DNA of 64,000 nucleotides, taken from JABMOV01 sp964344305. Lineage in GTDB: Bacteria; Fidelibacterota; Marinisomatia; Marinisomatales; JABMOV01. A program made the translations under genes and the position numbers. The notes under the pieces were generated by a model. The model made no database searches. It saw only the letters and a program-made list of their open reading frames with translations, and had not been told where the DNA came from. This document shows, in pieces, positions 45,770 through 54,313 of the stretch (within the stretch, counting starts at the first letter, position 1; each line of letters begins with the position of its first letter). The stretch spans positions 9,452-73,451 of the forward strand of contig CAYFMT010000013.1 in NCBI GenBank assembly GCA_964344305.1, in the 5' to 3' direction.

Positions 45770-46171
45770 CTACCCAAGTACCTCTGTTAGCTTTTCAAGT
45801 AAATTGGATTCCGAAGAGAAAACAATACCATCAGCTTCTATTACTTCTTCAAGTTTCGGGAGAAGTGAATCTCGTAGGTATTCCTCTGAAAAATGATCCT
45901 TTAGACGTGCGGCACACTTTGCAGCATGATCCGTACGCTCAAATTCATCTAGGTCCACAATTTTCTGTCCGGCTTCTCTTAGGACTTCAAGAGCCCGATG
46001 TTGCTTATAATCCGGAAACATATCCAAAAGAATATCAGCCCATACTTCACGTTCTTCATATTCAATGCGACCGTCAGCCAGTTGTAAACTCACAACCAAA
46101 TGTGTCACCAGTTCCAGGGGTGAAAGATCCATAATAGTTTTCTGGTCGTCTTCCTTATTAAATATTCCCAT
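45770..46171 (-). CDS. TerB-family protein
   Basis: 133 residues, all-helical, resembling the TerB/tellurite-resistance-like domain: LVTHLVVSLQLADGRIEYEEREVWADILLDMFP with the acidic D-G-x-x-x-x-E-E loop. A second half has similar helices (LLPKLEEVIEADGIVFSSESNLLEKLTEVL, again A-D-G). Stand-alone TerB proteins are thought to bind metal or act as membrane-stress adaptors. Its start overlaps the bolA end by 14 bases on the same strand, so bolA and this gene form a small minus-strand operon. Confidence 0.78.
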   Translation of the reverse strand: MGIFNKEDDQKTIMDLSPLELVTHLVVSLQLADGRIEYEEREVWADILLDMFPDYKQHRALEVLREAGQKIVDLDEFERTDHAAKCAARLKDHFSEEYLRDSLLPKLEEVIEADGIVFSSESNLLEKLTEVLG

Positions 46172-46457
46172 CTGTGTTCTCCTGAATTGAATCCCATTCT
46201 GAGGGAGTATAGGTTTTCATGCTGAGAGCATGGATTTCTTTCTGCATTAAATCATCTACCAGATCATATATCAGTCGATGTCGGGCGAGTAAATCTAATC
46301 CCTCAAAGGCATCAGAAACAATCACCGACTGTAAATGTGCTCCACCTGAATGTGTACTATGATGCTCATGACCCCGGGAGAAATCATGAATATCAAAATG
46401 ACTCAAGTTTAATGAAGCTTTCAGTCGTGCCTTGACTAGTGAGAATATTTCAGCCAT
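46158..46457 (-). CDS. bolA: BolA family protein
   Basis: 99 residues with the BolA core: SLVKARLKASL at the N-terminus, then GAHLQSVIVSDAFEGLDLLARHRLIYDLVDDLM and EIHALSMKTYTPSEW. The class II KH-like fold usually acts with monothiol glutaredoxins in Fe-S handling or as a regulator. The His-rich linker (GHEHHSTHSGGAH) is longer than usual and may bind metal. Divergent from the gene at 46500, with 42 bases between. Confidence 0.9.
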   Translation of the reverse strand: MAEIFSLVKARLKASLNLSHFDIHDFSRGHEHHSTHSGGAHLQSVIVSDAFEGLDLLARHRLIYDLVDDLMQKEIHALSMKTYTPSEWDSIQENTDGNI

Positions 46458-46499
46458 CTATTCAATCCTTTTGGTTGTTGTACTGTCTAAATTACAACC

Positions 46500-46889
46500 A
46501 TGAAAAACGAAGAACATCCATTACAAATCACAGATGAAGATAAACAGAAGTATGAGCGGCTTATAAAACAGGTGGATCTGGCAGAGAAGGACAAAATTCT
46601 TAAACATATTCCACAAAAAATAACATCAATGATGGAAACGGTACAATCTGGGCCGTTGACACGTGAACTTATAGAAGAAATATCAAAACTATATACAATA
46701 CTTAAAAATGTTCCTGAATTGGATGATTACACTCAAAAGAGTATTTTGTTTGCTTTGAAATATTTTGACGAATCAGAGGATGAAATTCCTGATGATGTTC
46801 CGGAAATAGGGTACCTGGACGATGCAGTACTTGTACACTGGATCGTCGAACGAACCCTGGAAGAGTTTTCTCACATATTTGAGGCTTGA
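46500..46889 (+). CDS. DUF1232 (YkvA-like) protein
   Basis: 129 residues. The C-terminal half carries SILFALKYFDESEDEIPDDVPEIGYLDDAVLVHWIVE, matching the DUF1232 signature L-x-Y-h-x-x-x-x-D-h-I-P-D-x-x-P-x-h-G-Y-h-D-D. Unlike typical members the core is not strongly hydrophobic, so it is probably soluble or peripheral. The N-terminal 60 residues are charged helices. Function unknown. Its 3' end overlaps the convergent small zinc-ribbon gene by 19 bases. Confidence 0.72.
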   Translation: MKNEEHPLQITDEDKQKYERLIKQVDLAEKDKILKHIPQKITSMMETVQSGPLTRELIEEISKLYTILKNVPELDDYTQKSILFALKYFDESEDEIPDDVPEIGYLDDAVLVHWIVERTLEEFSHIFEA

Positions 46890-47095
46890 TCCGGGTCCGG
46901 TGTCTTGAAATCGTCTTCGGAAAATTGCCATTGACAGGCTGGACACCACCATGGTTTTCCAAAGTAGTTTGTTGCCTGTTCCAACAACTGCAATGACTGG
47001 GAGCATTTTGGGCATTCTCTCACAGCATGTTCTTCCGGCCAAACAAATTTTGGTTTAAAATCAAATGGAGGTTCTGGATTTGTATGCTTTTTCAT
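46871..47095 (-). CDS. Small zinc-ribbon protein
   Basis: 74 residues from the ATG at 47095 (an in-frame ATG at 47125 would add ten hydrophobic residues; neither has a strong ribosome-binding site). Four cysteines in two pairs (RECPKCSQ and PWWCPACQWQF) form a zinc ribbon, with Pro-rich flanks. No known function. It overlaps the end of the convergent DUF1232 gene. Confidence 0.62.
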   Translation of the reverse strand: MKKHTNPEPPFDFKPKFVWPEEHAVRECPKCSQSLQLLEQATNYFGKPWWCPACQWQFSEDDFKTPDPDQASNM

Positions 47096-47170
47096 AGGGG
47101 CAAATTTAATTGCAAAGAAAAGCATGATTCCATAATGTCTTGCAATAAAAACTAACTCTGAGGGGTAAAC

Positions 47171-48232
47171 ATGACGATTACAATTGCAGTAGATGCCATG
47201 GGAGGAGATAATGCACCGGATCCCATTGTTAAAGGCGCAATACAGGCTGCGAATGCAAACCCCGTACGAATTCTCCTGGTAGGTGACGAGTCAAAAATTA
47301 ATCCTCTGTTAGAGAATAGACACTATCCAGAAAACTCAATTGAGGTGATCCATACAGACGAAGAGATTACCATGGGAGAGTCTCCTAAAAAGGCCATTGA
47401 GTCAAAACCAAATTCATCCATCATGAAGGCATCCAGACTCGTCTCCCAGGGAAGAGCACAGGCTCTGGTCAGTGCCGGCAGCACTGGGTCGGTTGTTCTG
47501 GCAGCCGCAAAAAATATTCCTCGCATTACTGGTGTGAGAAGAACTGCTATCGCCACTGTCTACCCCACCATGAATGAAAACAACCGAAGCGACCTTTTAT
47601 CACTGATACTAGATGTGGGTGCCAATGTCCAGTGTTCGTCAGAGGAATTGGTTCAATTTGCCATCATGGGATCTGCTTATGTATCGGATGTACGCGGAAT
47701 CTCCGACCCAAAAATAGCTCTCCTTAACATTGGTGAAGAATCATCCAAAGGTGGCGAAAAGATGCAGGATTCCTACCGTATGCTAAGTGATTCAACCAAC
47801 TTGAATTTTATTGGAAACATTGAAGGGAAAGATCTGTTAAGAGGCATGGCGGATGTCGTTGTGACTGAGGGGTTTGTAGGGAATATTGTGATAAAAACAC
47901 TGGAGGGAGCCGCCAAGTCAGTCTGGCATCTGGGAAGAATTGCTTTCAAAAAGAAATTGACATGGAAAATTGGGTTATTCCTATTAAGAAAAGGTGTCGC
48001 CATGCTGAAAGAAGTAACAGATTATTCGGAATATGGTGGGGCACCATTGCTGGGTTTTGAAAAAATAGTCATTATTGCACATGGACGGAGCAATGCAAAA
48101 GCCATGGCGAACGCAATAAAACTAGCCGGGAAATGTGTAAGGGACGATGTGTGTGGAAAAATAGCGAAAAATATAGGCGAATTCGAACAATCACCGGATC
48201 ATGAATTTGAACGTTTAACACATGACATGTAA
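47171..48232 (+). CDS. plsX: Phosphate acyltransferase PlsX
   Basis: 353 residues with IAVDAMGGDNAPDPIVKGA at the N-terminus, ALVSAGSTGSVVLAA, LLNIGEESSKGGE, and VVTEGFVGNIVIKTLEGAAKS. It makes acyl-phosphate from acyl-ACP for phospholipid synthesis with PlsY. The family's usual partners rpmF and fabH are not adjacent. GAGGGG lies 9 bases before the ATG. The last about 25 residues (ENIGEFEQSPDHEFERLTHDM) form a hydrophilic tail. Confidence 0.95.
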   Translation: MTITIAVDAMGGDNAPDPIVKGAIQAANANPVRILLVGDESKINPLLENRHYPENSIEVIHTDEEITMGESPKKAIESKPNSSIMKASRLVSQGRAQALVSAGSTGSVVLAAAKNIPRITGVRRTAIATVYPTMNENNRSDLLSLILDVGANVQCSSEELVQFAIMGSAYVSDVRGISDPKIALLNIGEESSKGGEKMQDSYRMLSDSTNLNFIGNIEGKDLLRGMADVVVTEGFVGNIVIKTLEGAAKSVWHLGRIAFKKKLTWKIGLFLLRKGVAMLKEVTDYSEYGGAPLLGFEKIVIIAHGRSNAKAMANAIKLAGKCVRDDVCGKIAKNIGEFEQSPDHEFERLTHDM

Positions 48233-48291
48233 TTCGAAGTGATCCCATAACAAAATCGTCAAAGAAACCATTGGATTGAGAATAGATTAGG

Positions 48292-50199
48292 ATGAATTTC
48301 CCCACCGGATTCATGGGAAGAAACATAATAAAACACGTTCTGACGTTACTTACCACCCTGTTCGCTGTTTCATGCGCATATTTCAACACATTCTATAATG
48401 CAGAACAGTATTTTATAAAAGCGGAAAAGATTCGATTGGAAAATGCTGGTGAATCCCTGCCATCTACTGCAGTGGAAGCATACAACAAAGTGATCGAAAA
48501 GTGTAACAAGGTAATTGTAGAATATCCCGAATCAACATACCACGATGCAGCCTACATGCTCCTTGGAAAAGCTCGATTCTATAAAAAAGAATATAAAACG
48601 GCTGAGGGAATTTTCAGGCAAATCTCACAAGGAAATGATGAGACATTTGCCAGAGAGGCATCCTATTGGTTATCACTTATAAAATGGAAATTCGGAAAAA
48701 TTCAGCCGGCCATTAATGATCTGGACAGGTTTATTGAAACGTCCTCATCGAGGACAGAAAAATCATCGGCCTATTTATCACTGGCTGATATATATCTGGA
48801 AATTCAGGAGGACCGGCAGGCTTTTGAGAGCCTGGAAAATGCAGCGAACTTTTCATCCAATGATTCTGAAAAAGGTCAGATTTATTATCGAATATCCCAT
48901 CTTGCCTATGATAAAGGAGACCTGGATCGCGCATTAAAGGCATTTCGAAATGTTATAAAATTTTCACTGTCCAAAACACATGTTGAAGAAGCGAACCTAA
49001 TGGTTGTTCGGCTTTATCGTGAGATGGGAGAGTTGGAGAATGCCTCTGACAGGATTCGCATCATGCTTCTTGATGACAGTTTCAATAAGATACACGCTGA
49101 TCTTGAATTGGAGTTAGCAAAGCTTTATATGGAGCAGGATGAGTGGGAGCAGGCATTGACTCGACTCGCATCCATCACCGAGTCCTATCAAAAAACCGCT
49201 GCCTCAGCGGAAGCGTATTTTCACCTGGGCGAGCATGAATTGTACAATCGGTGGAATTTGGAAGAAGCAAAGAAGTATTATGGTAATGTTAAAAAAGAAC
49301 ATCGCAAATCAGATAAAGGGATTCAGGCAGATATTAAGTTAAAAGAGATCACATCGTATCTTGCTTCAAATGAAGAATTCCAGTCCAATTACATGTTATG
49401 GAAAACAGCATACATCGACACTGTTGAATTAGATTCATCAGATGCAGAAATATTACCGGAAGAAACATTGAAGGAACGCATTACCGCCGAACTTATTTCC
49501 ATGTCGGAGTTGGAAGCATTTCACCTGAGCAATGTGGATTCTGCTATTTCACATTTGGAGAAAATCATTGAAATGTTCCCAGAATCCGATGTGCATCCAC
49601 GGGCACTTTTTACTCAGGCATATCTATACAGCAAGAAAAATGAATTGGAAAAGGTGACAGGGTTGGAAGAGGAGATCCTGGAATTATACCCAAATTCTGA
49701 TTTCGCCGATTTCGTCAGAAAAAAGAATAATATTGAATCTGTAAAAAGCAGTTCTGCGAATATGCTGCTAGAAGCAGAATCATTGAGATTGCTTGCACGT
49801 GAGGAAGCTATCACCAGGTACCATCAAATTGTTGAAAATGATTCCACCAGCGAATCATCGCTCATTGCCGGGTATTTCCTTGCACACCATTATGACAGAA
49901 TTGATATAGACCCGGAAAAGGCACTGAACCACTATTCTTGGGTAACACGGCTCTACCCGGAGTCAGACCAGGCACGCGAAAGTACTCCTCGAATTTCCTT
50001 CCTGTCTACATACCTCAGGCAATCAGATAAAAATGTTGATGATGAAGACGATTCTGTGGTGATTGAATCGGAATCCAAAGAAATCATCGAAGAGGAATCG
50101 AGTGATGATGTGTCAAAAGAATCAGTGCAGGCTAAGGAATTACCCATTAAAGAAGATACGCGAAATGAAATTCCACCTGACAAAGAAATTGATCCATGA
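48292..50199 (+). CDS. Large tetratricopeptide-repeat lipoprotein
   Basis: 635 residues; an in-frame ATG at 48313 (residue 8) is an alternative start. Signal peptide KHVLTLLTTLFAVSC with lipobox AVSC (Cys28). The mature protein is a long TPR superhelix, e.g. AAYMLLGKARFYKKEYKTAEGIFRQI, SAYLSLADIYLEIQEDRQAFESLENA, YYRISHLAYDKGDLDRALKAFRNVI and SLIAGYFLAHHYDRIDIDPEKALNHYSWVTRLYPES. It ends in a very acidic, Ser/Glu-rich tail (about 590-635). Likely a periplasmic scaffold; partner unknown. It overlaps pyrK by 4 bases, which is odd company for a nucleotide-synthesis gene. Confidence 0.78.
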   Translation: MNFPTGFMGRNIIKHVLTLLTTLFAVSCAYFNTFYNAEQYFIKAEKIRLENAGESLPSTAVEAYNKVIEKCNKVIVEYPESTYHDAAYMLLGKARFYKKEYKTAEGIFRQISQGNDETFAREASYWLSLIKWKFGKIQPAINDLDRFIETSSSRTEKSSAYLSLADIYLEIQEDRQAFESLENAANFSSNDSEKGQIYYRISHLAYDKGDLDRALKAFRNVIKFSLSKTHVEEANLMVVRLYREMGELENASDRIRIMLLDDSFNKIHADLELELAKLYMEQDEWEQALTRLASITESYQKTAASAEAYFHLGEHELYNRWNLEEAKKYYGNVKKEHRKSDKGIQADIKLKEITSYLASNEEFQSNYMLWKTAYIDTVELDSSDAEILPEETLKERITAELISMSELEAFHLSNVDSAISHLEKIIEMFPESDVHPRALFTQAYLYSKKNELEKVTGLEEEILELYPNSDFADFVRKKNNIESVKSSSANMLLEAESLRLLAREEAITRYHQIVENDSTSESSLIAGYFLAHHYDRIDIDPEKALNHYSWVTRLYPESDQARESTPRISFLSTYLRQSDKNVDDEDDSVVIESESKEIIEEESSDDVSKESVQAKELPIKEDTRNEIPPDKEIDP

Positions 50200-50987
50200 T
50201 AGATGAGCGATGTGAGATTACGTTATTAAAGCCTCTTGCAAAGGGCTTGTATCATCTTGAATTCAATGCAGGTAAGCTGGTGGATGCATATCAAGGTGCA
50301 GGACAATTTATAGAAATCCTCAGTGAAGAGTCGTGGGAATACCCATTACGAAGACCAATGAGTATTGCTGGACTTAAAAATGGAACCATGTCTGTTATAT
50401 TCAAAATCCTTGGAAATATGACAAAAAGATTCACCCAACTGCACACTGGGCATACGATTCGTGTCCTGGGTCCACTGGGTAACACATTTACTACTCCAGA
50501 TGATAGTATTACACCAATACTTGTTGGAGGTGGCGTTGGGTTAGCTCCAATATTGAATTTTCATGATGAGCTTGCTTCAAATAATCGTGAAACCATCCTG
50601 GTGATTGGTGCGAGAGATCATGAAGAGCATTTTCTGCTTCATAATCCCTGCAGGGGTGTTTATCTCTGTACCGACGATGGGAGCCTTGGAGATCATGGAA
50701 CAGTGATGCCAACAATTGAACGTCTGATAACATCAGCAAAGCATCCAAAAATTTATGCCTGTGGTCCAGAACCCATGTTGAGAGCGATTAAGGAATTCTC
50801 AGCGTCAAATAATGTACCGGCGGAGTTATCTGTTGAAAGTTACATGGGATGTGGTGTTGGGCTGTGCCAGGGATGCGTTCTGCCCAGGGATGGTGTGACT
50901 GGCTCTCAGAATACGTACCATGAGAAATATACACTGGTCTGCAAGGATGGTCCTATCTACAATGCACATGAGGTGGATTTTGACTGA
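50196..50987 (+). CDS. pyrK: Dihydroorotate dehydrogenase electron-transfer subunit PyrK
   Basis: 263 residues. FAD site YPLRRPMSIAG, NAD-binding GGGVGLAPIL, KIYACGPEPMLRAI, and a [2Fe-2S] cluster with cysteines in MGCGVGLCQGCVLP and YTLVCKDGP. It passes electrons from dihydroorotate oxidation in PyrD to NAD+. It pairs with the adjacent class 1B pyrD and overlaps it by about 20 bases. Confidence 0.95.
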   Translation: MIDERCEITLLKPLAKGLYHLEFNAGKLVDAYQGAGQFIEILSEESWEYPLRRPMSIAGLKNGTMSVIFKILGNMTKRFTQLHTGHTIRVLGPLGNTFTTPDDSITPILVGGGVGLAPILNFHDELASNNRETILVIGARDHEEHFLLHNPCRGVYLCTDDGSLGDHGTVMPTIERLITSAKHPKIYACGPEPMLRAIKEFSASNNVPAELSVESYMGCGVGLCQGCVLPRDGVTGSQNTYHEKYTLVCKDGPIYNAHEVDFD

Positions 50988-51900
50988 TTTTTCCATCACC
51001 ATTGGATCTGTTCCCTTCAAAAACCCGGTATTTGTTGCATCCGGTACCTTCGGGTATGGGACTGAAATTGATGGACTTGTGGATATTCAAAAAATTGGTG
51101 CTATTGTCACCAAATCCATTTCCTTGAATCCCAGGGAAGGAAACCCACCTCCACGAATAGTTGAAACTTCATCGGGTATGATTAATTCCATCGGACTGGC
51201 AAATATAGGTGTGGAAAAATACATATCAGAGATGTTGCCTGAATATGCATCCATTTCGACACCAATTATTTCAAATATTGTAGGTTGGACCCTGGACGAA
51301 TATGCAGAAGTGTTACATAAGATGGAATCGGTATCTTCAGATATTGCAGGATATGAGGCGAACATTTCCTGTCCAAATGTAAAAAAGGGAGGGTTGGAGT
51401 TTGGCACTAATGCTTCTACAGTTGAAGCACTTACTTCCGCATTGAGAAAGATCACTGATCGTTTATTGATTATGAAACTGACACCGAATGTCACAGATAT
51501 CGCCAGTATTGCCATGGCCGCCGAGAATGGTGGTGCAGATGCAGTCTCTGCTATAAATACCGTTGTTGGGATGAGCGTTAATCCATATACTCAGAAAAGT
51601 AACATTTATACAACATTTGGTGGTTTGTCCGGTCCGGCTATCAAACCCATCGGACTTGCAGCGGTACACAAAGTTTTTCGAAAAGTATCCATACCAGTCA
51701 TTGGTATTGGAGGTATTTCCACAGGGTTGGATGCCGTAGAGTATTTTCTTGCCGGCGCTTCCGCAATCCAGGTAGGTACATCCACATTCAGGTATCCTGA
51801 TGCAGCAAATCGAGTGCTGAATGAATTAGAATCCTATTGTGTGGACCAAAACATCGAATCGATTTCAGACCTAACAGGAAAAGTAATCCTCCACTCATAG
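50968..51900 (+). CDS. pyrD: Dihydroorotate dehydrogenase, class 1B catalytic subunit
   Basis: 310 residues from the ATG at 50968. The family N-terminus begins at FSITIGSVPFKNPVFVASGTFGYG, so a TTG at 50980 is also possible, while starts further upstream are unlikely. FMN and substrate motifs: SISLNPREGNPPPRIVE, GMINSIGLANIG, ANISCPNVKKGG (with the class 1 catalytic Cys), MKLTPNV, SAINTVVGM and IGIGGIS. It converts dihydroorotate to orotate in pyrimidine synthesis together with PyrK. Confidence 0.95.
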   Translation: MRWILTDFSITIGSVPFKNPVFVASGTFGYGTEIDGLVDIQKIGAIVTKSISLNPREGNPPPRIVETSSGMINSIGLANIGVEKYISEMLPEYASISTPIISNIVGWTLDEYAEVLHKMESVSSDIAGYEANISCPNVKKGGLEFGTNASTVEALTSALRKITDRLLIMKLTPNVTDIASIAMAAENGGADAVSAINTVVGMSVNPYTQKSNIYTTFGGLSGPAIKPIGLAAVHKVFRKVSIPVIGIGGISTGLDAVEYFLAGASAIQVGTSTFRYPDAANRVLNELESYCVDQNIESISDLTGKVILHS

Positions 51901-52359
51901 ATGATAAGACACTTCACAATATTGTTCGTCCTACTCATAACCATTTCGTGTTCAAATGCTCCACGATACACATCTACGGATCGAGTTTCACCTACAAAAC
52001 CAAAAAAAACCTCATTGAAATCACGTTCTTTTCAAAAAGTCCTCTATGGTGTCAGTTCCTATTATGGTGAAGATTTTCATGGCAAACTCACTGCAAATGG
52101 TGAAGTGTATGATATGTATGGCTTGACTGCCGCCCATAAAACATTACCTTTGAACACCATCGTCCGCGTCACAAACCTGAACAATGAAAAATCCCTCATT
52201 TTGAGAATAAATGATCGAGGTCCCTATATTGCCGGTCGCATCCTGGATTGTTCATACGGAGCAGCTGTCAAACTTGATTTTGTCAATCAGGGTACTACCA
52301 AGGTGAAGATTGAAGTGATTGAATGGGGTGACGACAAATATATGAAGCACAAGTCTTGA
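51901..52359 (+). CDS. rlpA: RlpA-like septal/sidewall lipoprotein with DPBB domain
   Basis: 152 residues. Lipoprotein signal (FTILFVLLITISC, Cys17), a short basic linker, then the double-psi beta-barrel GVSSYYGEDFHGKLTANGEVYDMYGLTAAHKTLPLNTIVRVTNL and LRINDRGPYIAGRILDCS. In E. coli numbering the catalytic Glu/Asp-His pair corresponds to E and D in NGEVYDMYGLTAAHK and INDRGP, and both are present. No SPOR domain follows. It cleaves naked glycan strands or is a structural homologue. The stop codon starts a heptamer repeat tract. Confidence 0.88.
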   Translation: MIRHFTILFVLLITISCSNAPRYTSTDRVSPTKPKKTSLKSRSFQKVLYGVSSYYGEDFHGKLTANGEVYDMYGLTAAHKTLPLNTIVRVTNLNNEKSLILRINDRGPYIAGRILDCSYGAAVKLDFVNQGTTKVKIEVIEWGDDKYMKHKS

Positions 52360-52426
52360 AGGGTGAAGGAAGAAGTTTGAAGGAAGAAGGATGAAAGATG
52401 AAGTGTTAAGGATGAAGGTGAAAAGT
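52357..52426 (+). repeat. Degenerate heptanucleotide repeat tract, consensus TGAAGGA
   Basis: Ten consecutive 7-base units can be read from the rlpA stop codon on: TGAAGGG, TGAAGGA, AGAAGTT, TGAAGGA, AGAAGGA, TGAAAGA, TGAAGTG, TTAAGGA, TGAAGGT, GAAAAGT. The first TGA is the stop itself. The + strand is almost pure purine. The following 48 bases before the lipid-kinase start are also purine-rich but less regular and end in GGAGGAG, which serves as a ribosome-binding site. Confidence 0.8.
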
Positions 52427-52474
52427 ACATGGAGAATGGGTGAGAATAAAGGGAAACGTTGGAGGAGTTAAGGT

Positions 52475-53359
52475 ATGAAGTATTATCTAGTGGTTAATCC
52501 CCAGGGAGGTACGAAAAAAGGACTGGATATCCTTGAGAAAGTGAAACCTGTTTTTCAGGGTGCCGGTGCTGAACTGGACGTAAAGGAGACACGGTACGCA
52601 GGTCATGCTCGTAACATGGCCAATGAACTCCCTTTTAATGGGTACGATGGGTTTTGTGCCATCGGTGGTGATGGGACCATGCATGAAATGATCAATGGTA
52701 TGCTCAACCGAAAGGATGGGAGTAAACTACCCATCGGATTGATCACAGGTGGTACGGGGAATTCATTTATGCATGATGTTGATTGTCTCGATCCCATGGT
52801 GGCTGCAAAAAGGATAATCACGAACAGGTTGAGAGATCTGGATGTGGCGAAAGTTGATGCCAATGGCGAAACCATTTATGGGTTTAATATTATAGGCTGG
52901 GGATTACCTACAGATATTGCAATTCAAGCAGAAAAGTTTCGCTGGCTGGGAGAACAGAGATATAACCTTGCAGCTGTTATTGAAGTCCTCAAAAACAAAC
53001 CCCGTCTTGCAAGAATCACTATTGATGGAAGAACGGTTGCGGGGGATTATGGTTTTATTCTTGCCTGTAATACAATCCATACCGGAACTGCCATGAAAGC
53101 AGCGCCGCTGGCTCAAATAGATGATGGTCTAATCGATTTATTGACCGTAAGAAAAGCAGGCAGGTTTAAGCTGTTGTCATTGTTTGGGAAAATATTCTCC
53201 GGCCTCCACGTAGGTGATCCCGTAGTTGTTTACCATCAGGCAAGTGAGTTTTCCCTCATACCCCAGGAAGATCATCCCCTAAATATTGATGGAGAAATCC
53301 TGGGTAGCACACCCATCCATGTTAAAATGATACCCAGCGCTGTCCAGGTCCTGGTCTAA
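52475..53359 (+). CDS. Diacylglycerol/sphingosine kinase family lipid kinase
   Basis: 294 residues with the DAGK catalytic motifs YYLVVNPQGGTKKG, GFCAIGGDGTMHEMING (GGDGT nucleotide loop), and LITGGTGNSFMHD. The C-terminal beta domain ends NIDGEILGSTPIHVKMIP. It phosphorylates a membrane lipid such as diacylglycerol, or possibly a sphingoid base, since the family is mixed. The neighbourhood of cdsA suggests phosphatidate recycling into phospholipids. A strong GGAGGAG precedes the ATG. Confidence 0.88.
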   Translation: MKYYLVVNPQGGTKKGLDILEKVKPVFQGAGAELDVKETRYAGHARNMANELPFNGYDGFCAIGGDGTMHEMINGMLNRKDGSKLPIGLITGGTGNSFMHDVDCLDPMVAAKRIITNRLRDLDVAKVDANGETIYGFNIIGWGLPTDIAIQAEKFRWLGEQRYNLAAVIEVLKNKPRLARITIDGRTVAGDYGFILACNTIHTGTAMKAAPLAQIDDGLIDLLTVRKAGRFKLLSLFGKIFSGLHVGDPVVVYHQASEFSLIPQEDHPLNIDGEILGSTPIHVKMIPSAVQVLV

Positions 53360-53479
53360 CGAAGTTCTCCCTTAAAACCTTCTTCGGTAACGATACGATT
53401 TTCCCGCCATACTTTCATTGGTTTTTCATTGGCGAGATGCAGGATTCATCGCTAGTTTTGGGTCTTAATTTTTTCGACC
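53360..53479. other. Intergenic region before cdsA
   Basis: 120 bases without a gene. CGAAG (53360-53364) and CTTCG (53382-53386) could pair around a 17-base loop, but there is no T-tract, and I do not call a terminator or promoter. A new transcript may begin here, since the cdsA-MutL unit follows with short gaps. Confidence 0.35.
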
Positions 53480-54295
53480 ATGACAGATAATCTCAGACGA
53501 CGAATGCTTGTGAATATTATCGGTATCCCCGGGGGATTGGCTCTGGTGTATCTCGGTGGTGTATATTTTGCAGGTTTTATCACAATTGTCATGCTTTATG
53601 CCCTCTTTGAGTACTATTCCATGCAAAGGCATAAAGGGGTGTATCCACAAAAATGGCTTGGCTGGCTGGTTACCTTGATCCTTGGGTATACTTATTACAC
53701 GCAACCTCTCCTGGATTTTCCCATTGTTCTTAGTTACCTGACATTTTTCATCATCATTTCTCTCATTGTAGAGTTATTCAGGAATAAAAGTCACCCAAAT
53801 CAAAACTTAGGGACGACCTATCTTGGTATTCTTTATGTTCCGTTTCTATTGGGGACCATGATTGCGTTGCGGGAATATGACGCTATCAATGGAACCAATT
53901 TAACATTTGGACTCATTATATCAATCTGGGTCTGCGACTCAGCAGCATACGTTATTGGAAAAAAATGGGGTGTCACCAAAATATTTGAACGGGTGAGCCC
54001 CAAAAAATCCGTGGCGGGAACCCTTGCAGGGCTCACATCATCCATCCTGATATGGCTGGTATTCAATAACACTGGTTTTCTTGGAGAAACCTACCTCTGG
54101 CACCAGGTCGTGACGCTTGGCGTTATTACAGGTGGATTTGGCCAGTTAGGCGATTTTATTGAATCCCTTTTTAAGCGGGCAGTTGGTATCAAGGATTCCG
54201 GTACACTGCTTATGGGTCATGGAGGTGTTCTTGATCGGTTTGACTCGCTCATCATCGCCAGCCCGCTGGTCTATATATTTATTAACACAATTTAA
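53480..54295 (+). CDS. cdsA: Phosphatidate cytidylyltransferase
   Basis: 271 residues with about eight membrane helices and the CDS signature near the C-terminus: SPKKSVAGTLAGL, then GDFIESLFKRAVGIKDSGTLLMGHGGVLDRFDSL (S-x-K-x-x-x-G ... GD-x-x-E-S-x-x-K-R ... K-D ... GHGG-x-x-D-R-x-D). The usual PGHGG has M in place of P. It makes CDP-diacylglycerol, the precursor of all phospholipids. It ends 18 bases before the MutL-like gene, so it may share its transcript. Confidence 0.93.
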   Translation: MTDNLRRRMLVNIIGIPGGLALVYLGGVYFAGFITIVMLYALFEYYSMQRHKGVYPQKWLGWLVTLILGYTYYTQPLLDFPIVLSYLTFFIIISLIVELFRNKSHPNQNLGTTYLGILYVPFLLGTMIALREYDAINGTNLTFGLIISIWVCDSAAYVIGKKWGVTKIFERVSPKKSVAGTLAGLTSSILIWLVFNNTGFLGETYLWHQVVTLGVITGGFGQLGDFIESLFKRAVGIKDSGTLLMGHGGVLDRFDSLIIASPLVYIFINTI

Positions 54296-54313
54296 TTCAT
54301 AGGTAACAGGAGA

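Noticed and set aside
45693..45896. 67-residue + strand frame beginning with a GIY-YIG-like peptide
   Set aside because: Only the first 16 residues resemble the family. The YIG motif is missing and the rest is antisense to the TerB-like gene, so it was called a remnant, not a gene.
51837..52070. 77-residue + strand frame across the pyrD/rlpA junction
   Set aside because: It overlaps two well-supported genes in another frame and shows no recognisable motif.
53360..53386. CGAAG/CTTCG inverted repeat after the lipid kinase gene as a terminator
   Set aside because: The stem is only 5 bp with a 17-base loop and no T-tract follows.
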